NCBI GenBank assembly: GCA_905221615.1
Contig: CAJNDT010000967.1
Coordinates: forward strand, 43,564-107,563
Length of the DNA stretch: 64,000 nucleotides
Source of the DNA: Symbiodinium sp. CCMP2592
Lineage: Eukaryota; Sar; Dinophyceae; Suessiales; Symbiodiniaceae
Direction: 5' to 3'
A model generated the notes under the pieces. The model had not been told where the DNA came from, searched no databases, and was given only the letters and a program-made list of their open reading frames with translations. How positions within the stretch are numbered: position 1 is the first letter of the stretch; each line of letters opens with the position of its first letter. Both the position numbers and the translations under genes were made by a program. Shown here in pieces: positions 36,601 through 51,200 of this stretch.

Positions 36601-38051
36601 GGTGTTCTTGAGGGCCGGTTGCTGCGCCCTCGGAATAGCAGTGTCTCAAGTATGGCAAATCTGACCTTGGACATGTGGCGCACCCCCTGTTTTAACCTGC
36701 TTTTGCCTGCCAAGACTCGCCAGCCTCTTCTTCATCTGCTGGCCACTCTTCCTCGAGCCAGCGTTCTGAGCTGATGCTACTGTGCCAGCTGTTGACACTG
36801 TCATCAGCATCCTGAGTCGATATTTGCTTGGCCTTCCAAAACTAGCTCCGTCGAAATGTCTGTAGACCGGGGCGGGTGTTGTTTGTTCCTCAGAATCTAA
36901 TCTAAGTCTAAGTTGTTGTCTCTCGCTGGTGTAGCAAGCAAATCTGTTGGTTGCCGGCCAAGACTCGCCGTTGTCTTGATTTTCATCTTGCCAAGGTTTT
37001 TCAATATTATGATTTCAACACCAGACCGACTGCTATATCCGGCCGTACACATCTGAGAAACTGCAACGAGTCTCCTCGTCTGGCCCCACGATGTGGTCCT
37101 GCAGGTTGATGCGAGGCTGAAACTCTTTGCGAGACAAACAGAATCACTGTCCTCAGTTGGAGGTCGGGCTTTGCCAGGCTGATAGCTGCCCCAGGCATCA
37201 TAGCTTAGATCGTCCTTATAGCACGGTTGTTCAGAGCATGAGGCTCCAATGGACCATGTGTTTGTTGCCTGAGGAGGGAGCCATGGTCGGGAACTCTTGC
37301 TCTGAGGGCGTCTCTGGCTCCTGTACAGAGAGCAAATGGCTTCAGTGTAAACGAAAATTGCTCTGAATCCAGCCCAGCTGCGGTTGGCTCGTCTGGCACG
37401 GGTGGAGGACTTGCCTTCGGCTGTGCCGTCTTTTTTGGCGGAGGTTCTTTCATCTGAACCGCCTGATCAGGAATCGCCAACGCACAGCAATTCATCAATC
37501 TATGTTTCACAAGTCGCCTTGGCAGGGCCCGGCACCACCGCCGAACACTGCTTTACCTGAGCCGCAAGGGTTACTCGTTCAAATTGGAACTCATGACATT
37601 GTCGTGATTCGATTGGATTGTGCATTGCAGCGCAGGTCGCCTTGCTCCTGGATGTGGGCGGCTGTGCCTCGTGGATGGGGGCGGTGGTTGTGGCGACAAC
37701 TGCGCAGTACCCACAAGTAATTAATGACATTTCTTTCGCGTCTGAAAAATCATTATCTAATGCAAACGAAGTTGAATTCATTGTTGTTTATTACTTACTG
37801 CCTCTATTCACATAATAAGTACTGATGGTCAGAAGTATTTATTTACAACATTTATTCAACTAAATAAGTCAAATCAAACCTAATGTAAATTACTTATCTT
37901 TGAAAACCACTGTACTGTTGATATTTGCATTATCGTAATATTTTTTGTTAATTGCCATTCTCAGGCAAAACTTACATTGCAACGTAAGGCAGCGGTGAAA
38001 ATAATAACAATAATAAAGTAAATAAATAAATGAACAAATAAATAAATAAAC

Positions 38052-38083
<32 letters not shown>

Positions 38084-38104
38084 GATACTAATAATATATT
38101 AATA

Positions 38105-38177
<73 letters not shown>

Positions 38178-40893
38178 TTATATATTAAAAAATAATACTA
38201 ATTTTTAATACTAATACTAATATAATTATTAAATTATAATGATAATATACTGATAATAATATTATCATGCCAAGTCACGTCGGCCTTGTCTTGCTGGCCT
38301 GGAAAAATGTCCAGCAACGGTGGTGATGCCTGATCAGAGATGAGTTCTTGCAGCCACTGTTCAGTCGCTGCCGTCGCAGCGGCCGGCCAATTAATGCACA
38401 TGCACTGCAAGGCATTTGCGGTAGTTGTTCGGAACACTACAACACTACAACTAGACAGCATTCAACAAGAATTTTCCTGGATTCATTGACCACCGATCCA
38501 CAAACTCCCATGCGGTAATTGCATTACAAGTCGCGACGTTGGCGCCAGGAGTGATAGTAGGGGCCTCGTCATCAGCAGCGGCGATCAGTGACTAGTGCTG
38601 ACTGACTGAATTACCCTCGCAGTGAATAATGAGATTAGAAGCCTCATGAGTGAACGGCGGCGGGGCTTTTATTCTTTGCGCCTGATGCAACAACGGCCAG
38701 AATTACACTCGACCAACCCAGCCACTCAAACACTCTCACTCAAATTGCAGTTGTGAGCAGTGCAAGTCGCCTCTGGCTCTGGCGACGTTGTCCCCTGAGC
38801 AGCAGCACCGAAGCACGCAGTACTCAAATGAGAAACCGGTTTTCTTGCAAAGCAAGTCGCCGCCTGTTCCTCGGGAGCGGCGGTACGGGCCAGTTGTGGC
38901 TGTGACTGTATCACTGCCTGAACAGGTGCCACAGAAGAGCTCACACTCCCTCACGCTGCTGGGTTCTGGATTGCATGTTGTCTCGGCTTTTCCAGGCTGA
39001 TCTGATGGAGTCTGAGAAGCACTCACCGAATAAGAAACTCTGGTTTCTTGCAGAGCAAGTCGCCTTATTCTTGGGAGCGGCGGCTTTCTTCGCGGCGGGC
39101 GGCTGTGACGGCGCCTGAACAAGTGCCGCCATCACAGAAGAGCTCACACAGACACGCCGACACACTATTACTCTTTTAAGTCGTCTCGGCCTTTCCCGTG
39201 CCAGGCTGATCTGATGGCGCCTGAGCAGCAACAACGACAAGCACTCACCGAATAAGAAACTCGGGTTTCGTGCGGAGCAAGCAAGTCGCCTTGCCCTTGG
39301 GAGTGGCGGCTTTCTGCGCGGCGAGCGGCTGTGATGGCGCCTGAACAAGTGCCGCCGTCACAAAAGAGCTCATCCAGACGACGTGCTACAAAATAATTGT
39401 TGCCGCACAAGTCGTCTCGGCCTTTCCCGTGCCAGGCTGATCTGACGGCCCCTGAGCAGCAACGATGATCAATAGCAGGCACTCACCAAGCAAAATCTTG
39501 CAATGCAAGTCACCTTGTCATTGTCCTTAGGAGTGGTGGGCTGCTTTGGTCTTGCCTTTGCAGCGACAAGATTGTCATTGTCAGAATCGAGGAACACCAA
39601 TAATTAATACTGTACTTGCAGACCAAGTGGCTGCGTCTTGCTCTGACGACGCCTGAGCAGCGGCACTGGAGAAGTTTGGCTGCTGGGACACCACGTGAAC
39701 AGTGAAGTGAACAGTGGGGGCAATTTCCACAAATTGCATTGCAAGTTGCCTTGGCCTTCGCTTCCGCAGCCTGGTCTTGCGGCACCTGAATGGGGGGATG
39801 CTATAAATTGTTGCAAATGAGTCATTCTCTGACACACCAACACTGAAGAATATTGCCGCAGCCAGCTAGCTTCAATCACTGCCCTCAGGCGCCTGTGCAT
39901 TCGAACCGTAACCCCAGGGGGGACGACCCGCAGGCGGAGGTGGCTTCTTGCGGTACGGGTTTTCTTGCAAATAGCTCGGTTCCAGATCCGTCTGGACCGG
40001 CTTGTCCTCCTTCGGGACCCTGTACCACTCTGACTTGTCGTAGTTCCACTGCTGCGGGTGCCCCGCCACTTGGATCGCACAGGGTCAAAGCAAATCTGCA
40101 ACGTTATGCGCATACAAACACAGAGATCGGACTGACTGACGTGACTGTCTGACTGGCTGACTGGACACCACTACCATGTCTCTCTTGCGAAGAAGCTGCT
40201 GAGGAGGTAGTTTTTCTCATGCGCCCAGGCCACGCAAAATCTGAACACGTCTGGATAGACGTGTGCCTTGTTGAAGGCGAGCCAGTGGCCTCGCAGCAAT
40301 CAGTCAAGTCTGACTCTCACACTGCAGCCTGAAAAAACCTTACTGGCTAGATGAATCACGCTAAGTCTCGGAGCAACTTGTGCGTGAGCTCCTTGGCGAA
40401 CGCCTTCGCGCGCTTCTGGCAAGGGTGGGATCTTACCGCCAAGACCGCCTGGGATTGCGCAAGAAACATTCTCGCTTGAATTGCAATACAACTTTTTCAG
40501 CTCTTGCAGCCAAGGAACGGCCCACGCCGGCATATCTATCTGGAGTTGAAGCATCACCCATGCCAGATCCGGACTCAAAAACAGCAGCTCTTGCGTCACG
40601 AACTTATCGCACTCTTGCGCCGATTTGTAGTCTGGCAGTGGCCAACTGCTTGTCGGCCGGGTCGTTCGTGGGAGCTCATCCCAGTCTCAGTACGCAGGGA
40701 GAGAACGGTCGAGTCTTACAAATGTAGCAATCTGATATGTTGCAGTCGAGTTGCAGACCTCTAGCGCCTTCAAGAGCAGCCGGCCTTGTTCTCCATAAGG
40801 CGGCTTGAGGCCACCCAGGCAGTTGGCCAGTGTCTTGCGCCAGCGCCAGACCACGTCTGGCACCTTCTTCTTGGGCTCTGGCTCTTCGGCCAT
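32520..40893 (-). CDS. Element gene X: large micro-exon gene of unknown function
   Basis: The first exon, 40720-40893 (58 codons, MAEEPEPKKKVPDVVWRWRK), ends at GTAAGAC. Then come about 40640-40437 (FVTQELLFLSPDLAWVMLQL, AVPWLQELKKLYCNSSENV), about 40410-40355 (KRAKAFAKELTHKLLRDL), about 40285-40170 (HWLAFNKAHVYPDVFRFCVA) and about 40070-39895 (WNYDKSEWYRVPKEDKPV). These lead into two arrays of duplicated micro-exons at 37509-39785 and 33400-37010, described separately. Downstream exons are about 33215-33115 (SSKTPTEPAIEIKEAWQLW), about 32990-32745 (PTEDQRKKLLEAASYGVDER) and about 32700-32610 (NEVEPDGPDDVFDYDRDLEP). The protein would be acidic, rich in Gln, Glu, Pro and Trp, and largely disordered in the middle. 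No catalytic motif is recognised. Whether it ends near the gap or continues into group Y is unknown, and several junctions are unresolved. It may be two adjacent genes. Confidence 0.5.
33541..33680. repeat. (TA)n microsatellite
   Basis: AT/TATA-rich tract with long alternating TA runs, probably within an intron of gene X. Confidence 0.9.
34866..35060 (-). repeat. Coding 15-base minisatellite in gene X (QDWSQ repeats)
   Basis: Exon of 65 codons with acceptor CTCAG|GCC and donor GTACACAG. The body is about nine tandem copies of a 15-base unit encoding Q-(D/G/N)-W-S-Q, then YDDSWL at the exon end like the other exons of this array. Codon-preserving variation (GAC/GGC) fits a translated repeat. 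Expected protein features are low complexity with regularly spaced tryptophans. Confidence 0.75.
37200..37510 (-). CDS. Gene X exons between the two micro-exon arrays
   Basis: Two proline-rich minus-strand pieces lie here. About 37465-37360 encodes EPPPKKTAQPKASPPPVPDE. About 37320-37240 starts after acceptor GTACAG and encodes EPETPSEQEFPTMAPSSG. Both fit the disordered composition of the rest of gene X. Exact borders are uncertain. Confidence 0.4.
37509..39785 (-). repeat. Tandem micro-exon array 1 (K-A-T-C exons)
   Basis: Nine related exons end in GCG-ACT-TGC-NNT before a GCAAGA-like donor, and several begin GCG-CC(A/G)-TCA-CAG after acceptor TTCAG. Placed exons are 39738-39785, 39620-39652, 39502-39555, 39052-39114, 38849-38917, 38759-38794 and 37509-37556, with lengths 48, 33, 54, 63, 69, 36 and 48, all divisible by three and phase 0. 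39274-39340 (67) carries a four-base TTGC duplication and 37629-37699 (71) is out of phase. Conserved GTGAGTG sites about 25 bases downstream of some copies are a rival donor, but the GC sites keep the frame in most copies. The encoded unit is Ala/Pro/Lys-rich and ends (K/E)ATC. Each copy holds one cysteine or tryptophan at this position. Confidence 0.75.
37830..38270. repeat. AT-rich intron-like region with (TA)n
   Basis: Long AT-rich tract with TATATA runs at 38041-38180, between gene X exon clusters. No coding potential is seen. Confidence 0.8.
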
Positions 40894-41019
40894 GGCAGCG
40901 CGGGCGACTCTTCTTGCCCGCGGCTTCTGACACCCATTCACTTTCTTGCTTGAGATCAAAAATTCAAGGCCCACATGTCGCTCAAGACTCATGCATGCAT
41001 CCAGAAACTCAAAGCTGAC

Positions 41020-41520
41020 TGACTACTGCTTCTATGTGCAGGGCTGGCCTCCAAGTCGTCTCTTGCCGAGGATGTCTGTCACCTTGGGACAGTGACCGAA
41101 GAGCGGGGCTAATAAATGATTTGAAGCTGTCCCGCACCCTGCAGCCTGCGGCCTTGCCCGGTTCTGGCCTGCATGTCGGTGCCGAGCCAGCAGCGGCCCG
41201 AAGTGAAGAAGCTCCTGGAGTGGGTCGCTTGGCTTATTGGGCATGCTGCTTATGCTTCTTCGCTCTTGCTGATTGGGCCAACCAGAAAGACTCTAGCTCA
41301 TGGACGTTTAACAGCCTGGCAAGTGGCTTCGTTTTCCAGCTGCTGTCTGGAGATGTCTGGCGATCAGCAAAGCAGAGAAAATGAAAAGGACACCGGATGG
41401 AACCAAGGCGATGTCGTCACACGCGCCATAATTTTTAAACAAAACCATGTAGCATGAACCTTGGCTTGTCTTACTAACTATCTCAGCTAGCCTCGATTCT
41501 TGCGGTGTCCTTCTTGAATT
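41020..41520. other. Short spacer between genes A and X
   Basis: No convincing exon; two GCAAGA sense words are present. Probably the 3' flank of gene A and the 5' region of gene X. In a unidirectional cluster this would hold poly(A) and trans-splice acceptor signals, which I cannot identify with confidence. Confidence 0.35.
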
Positions 41521-41526
41521 GAATCT

Positions 41527-44655
<3,129 letters not shown>

Positions 44656-44699
44656 GGAAGCGGAGCTACTACGTGTCAGTGTCTACTCGTCTTCACTCA

Positions 44700-45450
44700 C
44701 TCTACGTTGTAAAAAATATAATTAATTAATTATGCTTCTGAGTCTGACTGAGACAACCTGGTCAACTGCGGACGCACTGTTCTTGCTGACTCAATTCAAC
44801 CTTGACGCAAATCTGACAAATGGTCAACAACCGCTGATTCGATTATTGATCTGATCAAAAGCCCACTGCAGAAAACCAAACCACCCGGGTCTCCTCCTGC
44901 TAGAAATCTGGCACGACGAGGCATGCGGAGGTCTGGCCTCGGTAGTCAATCTGGCAATTCACTTAGCATGAATTTTGTATATTATTATTAATTGATTTGA
45001 ATTTTGTATATTGATTGATTGCCTTGGGCAAGTCTCTAACTAATGTCTAACATTTTTTACAAATGTTCTTGCCTGTTTGGAGATTGGTCCCGGTTTAGGG
45101 CTCGGAGTTGGGTCTGAGGTCAGGCAGAGTTCAAGTCTGATGGCTTCGGGCAGCTAGCAAATCGGAATCTTGCGCGGGAGAGGGTGGTTCGGTTTACACT
45201 TACGACTTACATTCAAAGCTTGCGGAAGCTCCGTATTTATCAGGGGGCGTTCGTCATCGGTTCTTACGCTCTCGGCAGGGTTAGGTCTTGCCCTGAAATT
45301 CCCACATCAAGAAACACATCACAGTCTTATTATACACTGTAACACTGACTACTCAACCCAACAACCATCAACCAATGGCCAATAATATCAGTTCAATACG
45401 ACGTAACTAGTTGCTTGCTGGAAGAATAATCTTACTCTGCATTGACCCTC
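44700..45450. other. Upstream region of gene A
   Basis: No coding signal recognised. It contains two imperfect TTGATTTGAATTTTGTATAT-type repeats near 44965-45020. It would hold the promoter or trans-splicing acceptor of gene A, which I cannot point to. Confidence 0.35.
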
Positions 45451-45459
45451 CTTTCTAAT

Positions 45460-45765
45460 CTTGCGACCGCCCGGTCGGCATCCTATGGACGTCTGTTGAT
45501 CTTACACCTTACTCCCTACCGTCTCTCCATATAGTGACTTTGCTATCTCTTACTCGTACGACCTCACGGCCGGCGTCCAAATGGACGTCTTGCTAATTCT
45601 TGCCGTATTACGACTCGGCTTCCCAGCCGCTGTTCTTACGACCTCACGGCCGGCGTCCGATGGACGTCTTGCAAAAACGGGCGCGACCTCCCGGTCGACC
45701 CGGCTAGCGTAAATCTTACTCCTAGACCCGGGCACGACCTCACGGTCGGCCCATTAACTCCTAAC
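45460..45765. repeat. Right subterminal direct repeats (CGACCTCACGGCCGGC)
   Basis: Five copies of a motif CGACC(T/G)C(A/C)CGG(C/T)CG lie near 45464, 45560, 45639, 45684 and 45734. Three are followed by CC(N)ATGGACGTCTTG-like sequence. The motif is itself partly palindromic. Position near the right end of the element suggests a binding-site array (inference). Confidence 0.7.
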
Positions 45766-45773
45766 CCGAATCC

Positions 45774-46072
45774 TTAGGCGCTCACCCGGAAACCCTCACT
45801 GAGTACTTTGCCCGGGCTCCCAGCATCACCATGATCTTGTCCAAGACGTGAATGCTCTCTTGCTTGGGCTGGGCTTGCGGCTTCAGGAGGGCTGCATGGT
45901 GGGGTTGGTTTCTTTTCTTTCGGGTCTTTGGGAATAGGGTTCTTACAATGGACTCGGGCCAAACCCTGCAAGACTCGCAAACCCCAAACCCTCCCAACTG
46001 CAGCGAAGCCGAAGTCTTGCCCTGACTGAACCTTCCCCCCTTCCCAAAACAAAAAGACACAGCAGCACGCAT
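45774..46072 (-). CDS. Short hypothetical frame near the right end of the element
   Basis: Minus-strand frame with a Lys/Pro-rich middle and the C terminus SIHVLDKIMVMLGARAKYS. It contains sense-strand GCAAGA words like the other element exons. No domain is recognised. It may be an exon of a short gene or non-coding. Confidence 0.25.
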
Positions 46073-46099
46073 GATTATGATGACGATGATGATGGTGAG

Positions 46100-47440
46100 T
46101 ATCTATATGTGTTCATATTTGTTGTTGCTATTAACTACATTCTTTATGCTGCTAACAGTTAGTAACAATGTAATTGCCTAAGCCTCTGGCTACACTATTG
46201 TCAAGTTTGTTCTTTCGACTCAACTGTTGTTTATTCTTTCTGGTTACAAGCAGAGGGATGATCGTGATATTATTGTACTCAATCTTGCTGAAACCTGCTG
46301 ATTATAAAATAGTACTATTGTTCTTGTTAGCCAGTATTCAGTGTTACAACAGGCAAAACCACGAATAATCTAGCTAAGTCAAAGTGTGTATTTAATTATT
46401 CATCACTTATACGGCAGTATGTTTTGATTAGTGTTGACATCATATCATACACAAGTTCATAAAGCTGCTTAATTATTATACAGAACCACTCAAAGAAAAT
46501 AGATGCATATCCAGGACACACATGTTCTGCGTCCAAATTAAGCAATCAGGAAACTGAGTTTTTTTATTATTGATACTATTAGAATATGAATTGGGATCGT
46601 ACCGGTGATAGGCAGGCCCCTGTGAGAAATAGTGTGCTGATGATGAGTTATTTAAAAATTATTGTTTAAATTGTTACCACTAGCGATAGTATCACAAATT
46701 GAATAATAAGAAATAGCTAACAAACAATATACTTTATTGACAATGGCCTGTATGGACATTGATTATCAATTAGTAACTCTGAACAGCACACTAACAAGTA
46801 TTCTGCAAGTTAATTGTTCATGACAGGGTTCCCATATTATTCATCTATGACTAAGAATACAAGCCATTCAGGCTTCGAATGCAAATCTATTATACTATGA
46901 GCCATTCGTGATAAGGTTAAAGTATGCACATTATTGCTAATACTTTTTAGTTTATTAGTTTTTCACATTCATTGTAATTTCACCTTTGTATTTTTTGAAT
47001 ATAAATATTACTAAAATTATTAATATGAGACTTAATAAATATTTGTATTTAATACATCATTAATAATACTAGTATTAGTAATATTTAATTACTAATTTAA
47101 TTAGTGTATTAGTATTATTAGTTCTGTTGTTACAAATTATATTGAAATATCAGTATCATAAGTACTAGTATTTAAATAAATTTAAGTATAATAATAATTT
47201 ATGTAACATTAGTATTAGGATTTAATTAGTATTAGTATTAAACAAATTAGTATTAGCATTAATATTAGTATTAGTAGTTATTATTAGTAGTATTATTATA
47301 TTAGTATTAGTATTATTAGTATTATATTAGTATTCGTATTATTGATATTAATATTAATATTAATTATAATTAAATGAATATTAATTAGTTATTATTAGTA
47401 TTATTAGTATTAATTAATATTAATAATATTAGAATTTAAT
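46100..47440. other. AT-rich right subterminal region
   Basis: Very AT-rich, with dense TTAGTATTA/TAATACTAA-type simple sequence from 47030 to 47440 and no coding signal. The mirror region at the left end (15780-15900) is also AT-rich but far shorter. Confidence 0.6.
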
Positions 47441-47502
47441 AATAAAGGTTCGAAGGAGGGGAGGTGTTCGGCGAGGGTTCGGCGAACGCCGGCGGGGTTC
47501 GA

Positions 47503-47567
47503 CGAACTTCGGGCGAAGGGTCGGGTCTTGCCTTTCCAAAGTGTTGCCCCCTTCTGTGTTGCCCTGA
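47503..47567 (-). repeat. Right terminal inverted repeat
   Basis: Reverse complement of the left repeat with about 49 of 66 aligned positions shared. Internally it continues into CGAAC/GTTCG words (47450-47510), like the left end. Confidence 0.75.
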
Positions 47568-47572
47568 CAAAG
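47568..47572. other. Putative target-site duplication, right copy (CAAAG)
   Basis: Directly follows the right inverted repeat and matches 15642-15646. Confidence 0.65.
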
Positions 47573-48290
47573 AATTCCGCAGGCATCATGCAACGAGACC
47601 CGGAAAGCGATAAGGAATCATCATCGAAAGTGCCTGCAGATGCTCAACCAGAGCTTTCAGTCCAGAGCTATGCGCGACCAAGACCAAGGCCTGCCCGCAT
47701 CGCTCGCACATTGAGAGTGGTACCGACGAAACACCCTAAAGGCCCTAGAACCTAGCCGTGGCACGTCCCGACCTTCTCGGCATGCTGCACAATGTTTTCA
47801 GCAATAGCAAACAGCTTTGGAGCGCATGTCTCCATGTTTGCAAGGATGCGTGCCTGCAGGGTGCAGGGAGGCTGGCTCTTGGAACCTCTCGTGCATGAGT
47901 GTCCTTGCTGCCGCTTCGCCCGTCGTGCAGGCTGCCGAAGTGTACCTCAGCAAAAAACCGAGAAGCCAATGTCCCGCACTATCCGAAAACAACAGGTCAT
48001 TCGACTGGCAATGACTGGTCAACGAACCTTTCAATTGGACAGCATGTGCAGCAAACAGAAGCAACACAAAGTGCGGTGGTGCGCAATGAGTGAGGGCCAC
48101 GACCACGATCCCAAGAGCCAATGGAGGGCAGTTCGGAGCAGATGTCGCCACAAGCTGTGACTTTTCGCTGCACACTGCACACCCAGTAATGATGATCGCG
48201 CTCTAGCATCCCAGCTGCTTCATCACGTTTGCGAGGTCTGCTACATGCACAATCAGGTGCCGGGGTTCCAGCAAAAAAACATCTGAACCA
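47573..48290. other. Host flank without a resolved gene
   Basis: Mixed sequence with overlapping frames on both strands and no recognisable domain. The dense sense-strand GCAAGA of the element is absent here. Confidence 0.4.
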
Positions 48291-48299
48291 TGTCAATGA

Positions 48300-51200
48300 A
48301 TCACAATGCCAAGCTTCACATAGATTGCAAAAAGCACGAAGTCGCTTTTCAGGCAGCCCCTTCCTGAGCTGAAGGCACATGCATCTACATGCTGTCGCTG
48401 TTGCAAAGGTCTGGCTGGTCCGGTTGGCACTAGCAGACCCAAAGCTTCTAAAGGCAAGGCACACAAGTGTGAACACTGCAACGGATCCGGAGACCATAGT
48501 CACTTCTCACTCTAGGTGCTAGGCGTTGGCGTTGCCAAGCATCATTCTCTTGGCATCGTAGCGCTTCAAGGATTCCGCAGATAGCATGACCTTGCGATTC
48601 ATTGTCGTCATGAGCACAGAGTACCGCCTGGCGCATGTTGCTTTCCAGCCTTGTGCACCATTTGACGTCTCAATTTGGGCGTAAGGACGGCATCCGGCAC
48701 GCCTGGCAATCTTTACTCGGCGTGGCATCCTCGCTCCCTTACGTACGCCATGCAGGGCAGAACCTCGCTGCTGCCGATGCTATTACTAGTGACAGTCTCC
48801 CTCGCATGGGCGGAACACGTGTCTCCGCGTGTTCCAGATAGCCCAGACTGGACTGTCGCCTCTTCCCTCTACAAAAAAGACTGGTAATCGAGCAGTACTG
48901 GGGTTACTGGGGCTTCGGGCACTGCCAGCAAACTCGCGTGTAGCCGCTTCGACATGTGTTGCATTGCACTCGCTTAGAGGTGGCTGTTATCTTGTAGCAC
49001 CCTGGAACTTGAGCACAGGCAACCCAAACTGCCTCGTGGAAGGGATGTCCTGATCATGCAGGGATTCTCTGAACACACAGATTACACACCCCTGAGCCCG
49101 TGTGCACTAAGGCTGCTGTGGCCAAGGTTCGGAAAGAGGCCAACCTTTGTTGAGGCAGCGATCTTCCATCTCGGAGGATTGAGCTTGACAAGTCTCGCCA
49201 AGCAGCTGGACGCATAGGAAATGAGGAGAGGAAGCCACCATCGCCCGGAGGGGCAAATGCGCCCTTCACAATGTCCTGAGCTCTCAACCTTCATGTGACT
49301 CATGTATCTCCATAATGAGTAGCACTCCCAAGAGAAGATGACGACAAATTGCTGCAATGTGTCCAGGAGCTGTCTGCCCTCGCTTGCCTGTGGCAATGCA
49401 GGAAAGCAAGCGCTCGGTGCGTCGTTTCTCACAAGTCTCACGAGAGCACCTCGTTCAAGATGGGAGTTCCTGTGAACCCCACCAGCACCGAGCCGCGTGC
49501 CGTCGAGAGGAGGTTTCCTGGTCCCACATGTGCGGCGACTTGGGGCGTCTGTAGCATCCTTCGACGGCCAAGTCGCTAAGCCGTGCGAGTTGTTCACCGT
49601 ATTGGGTCTGCAGTCGGACCAGGTTGTGGACCTGTGCTGCAGTCAGGAGGTCGCTCTGTGGCTTCAACCGTTCGCGCATTTGTTCGGGCCTCGTCCATGA
49701 TGACGACCTGTCCCAAGTTCAACACATTCCATTCGACAACTGGTTGCCTACATGCAGCGGACCTTGTTCGAGTAAGCATTGCCAGCAGCTTGTGCGCGAT
49801 CAAACGCAACCTTCAGCAAAGCGCTCACGGGCCATCCATCCTTAGACTGCCACGGGAGGTCATGTGCCCTTTGGTACCACTGAGCTTGGAGAAATTTGAA
49901 TCTGCTTTGGAGTCTTGTCGCGCGGAGGGTGCTTCTGAATCCAAGCTTCCGGCCGAAGATCTGCCTTGCCAGATGCTTCAAGCTTGACGTCTTGTAGCGG
50001 CTTGTCTGCTAAAGCATGCTAAAGCCATCTAAGCTCCCAACATGACGACCGCCTGCTGACGTGTATCGCAGAGCCCGCAAGGGTGCAGCTGGGGCGACTT
50101 CGTCTGGGAAGCGAGTGCGGAATGCCTCCACGAATCAAGTCTGACCGTATTTCGGCTTGCGATCCACTGCTGCAAGGCTGCCTCTCTGCGCGAACGTCTC
50201 ATTCTGCCCATAAAGAACCTCGAATCAACAGCACCGTGTTTGCTACGGCATGACATGCGAAGCTTTGTCACATGACGTATCATCACGTGTTCGGAGGCTC
50301 CAAGGGGCCATCCCTTCATTTCCAGCACCTCCCGCATGTTGTAGCACAGCTCGTGCATGACAACACCAGACAGGTCCTCGTGCAATCGTGCCCACGAGAA
50401 CCGGAGATCTGCAAACGTGCACAAAGCTCAGTCGTTTCAGTACCAGGGCACGGCCAGGTCCCAGCGAAGCCTCCGTCGAGAGCGCCAGTCTGCACAACCG
50501 CTGGCTTTGGCTGCATCCTGCGGCCTTACAGGAAGCGATGTCTCCATCCTTCCTGAAACAATGACTCAATGAAAAGCGGTTGCCAACCGCAAGCGCTGGC
50601 ACAGGAAAACCTGGCTCCTGGCCTCAAACAGGCAAAGAAGTCCCGATACCTGCAAACAGGCCGAGAACACTGTCATACGCCCCAAAAGAAATTCTTGGGA
50701 ATCCACCGGCTCGGCCATCGAAGTAGTTCCATGTAGAAGTTACGACAGACCGGCTCCTGCATTTCTCGACGTGTGGGGTTGATGCATCGTGGCTCAAGCT
50801 TTGCGTCCTTGGGAAATATCGGCACCTTCGGTCGAGGGTCCAAGAAGTAGTTGTCCAAGACGCAAATCATTTCTCGAGTCTTGCCTAGAGCGGAGTATCT
50901 AACTGCTGTTGGCTTCATGGCTCTTTGATCAGAGGCCCTCCCTTCACTCACTCTGCTCTAAGGCATGACATGTCTTTGAACTGGTATCACCACTAGGCCT
51001 GTGCTCCCCAAGCCCTTAGGACTTCCTTGGACCCTCTGCAACACGACACGGACAGCCATTGCGACCATGCCTGCTAACCTCACAAGCTGACTGTGGCTGC
51101 AACTAGTTCAACCTACTACTTCTCTGAGTATTCCCTGCTGTTGCTGTTGTCTACATCGAGCATCAGTGGATCATTCGCGTGCCCCTGCCACTTCCCCCTG

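Larger units (their letters stand above)
33400..37010 (-). repeat. Tandem micro-exon array 2 (D/E-S-W exons)
   Basis: About 15 minus-strand exons share one plan: acceptor CCGAG|GA or CCGAG|GG, an acidic Gln/His-rich body, then GA(G/C/T)-TCT-TGG or TTG one codon before a donor related to GCAAGAGCAG. Placed exons are 36587-36628 (QEHQESWS), 36435-36524, 36209-36274, 36050-36106, 35783-35830 (GHQDSLT), 34866-35060 and 34711-34767 (PQTDDSWL). Each has a length divisible by three and phase 0 at both ends. 35654-35706 is the same unit with one base missing. More divergent copies lie near 36990, 36710, 35420, 35270, 34480, 33920, 33830-33730 and 33485-33400. Introns are mostly about 60-200 nt. The pattern indicates repeated exon-plus-intron duplication. 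Confidence 0.75.

Noticed and set aside
33400-39785. CRISPR-like array of short repeats and spacers
   Set aside because: Units vary in length, lie in a eukaryotic gene, encode protein in phase and carry splice-like borders.
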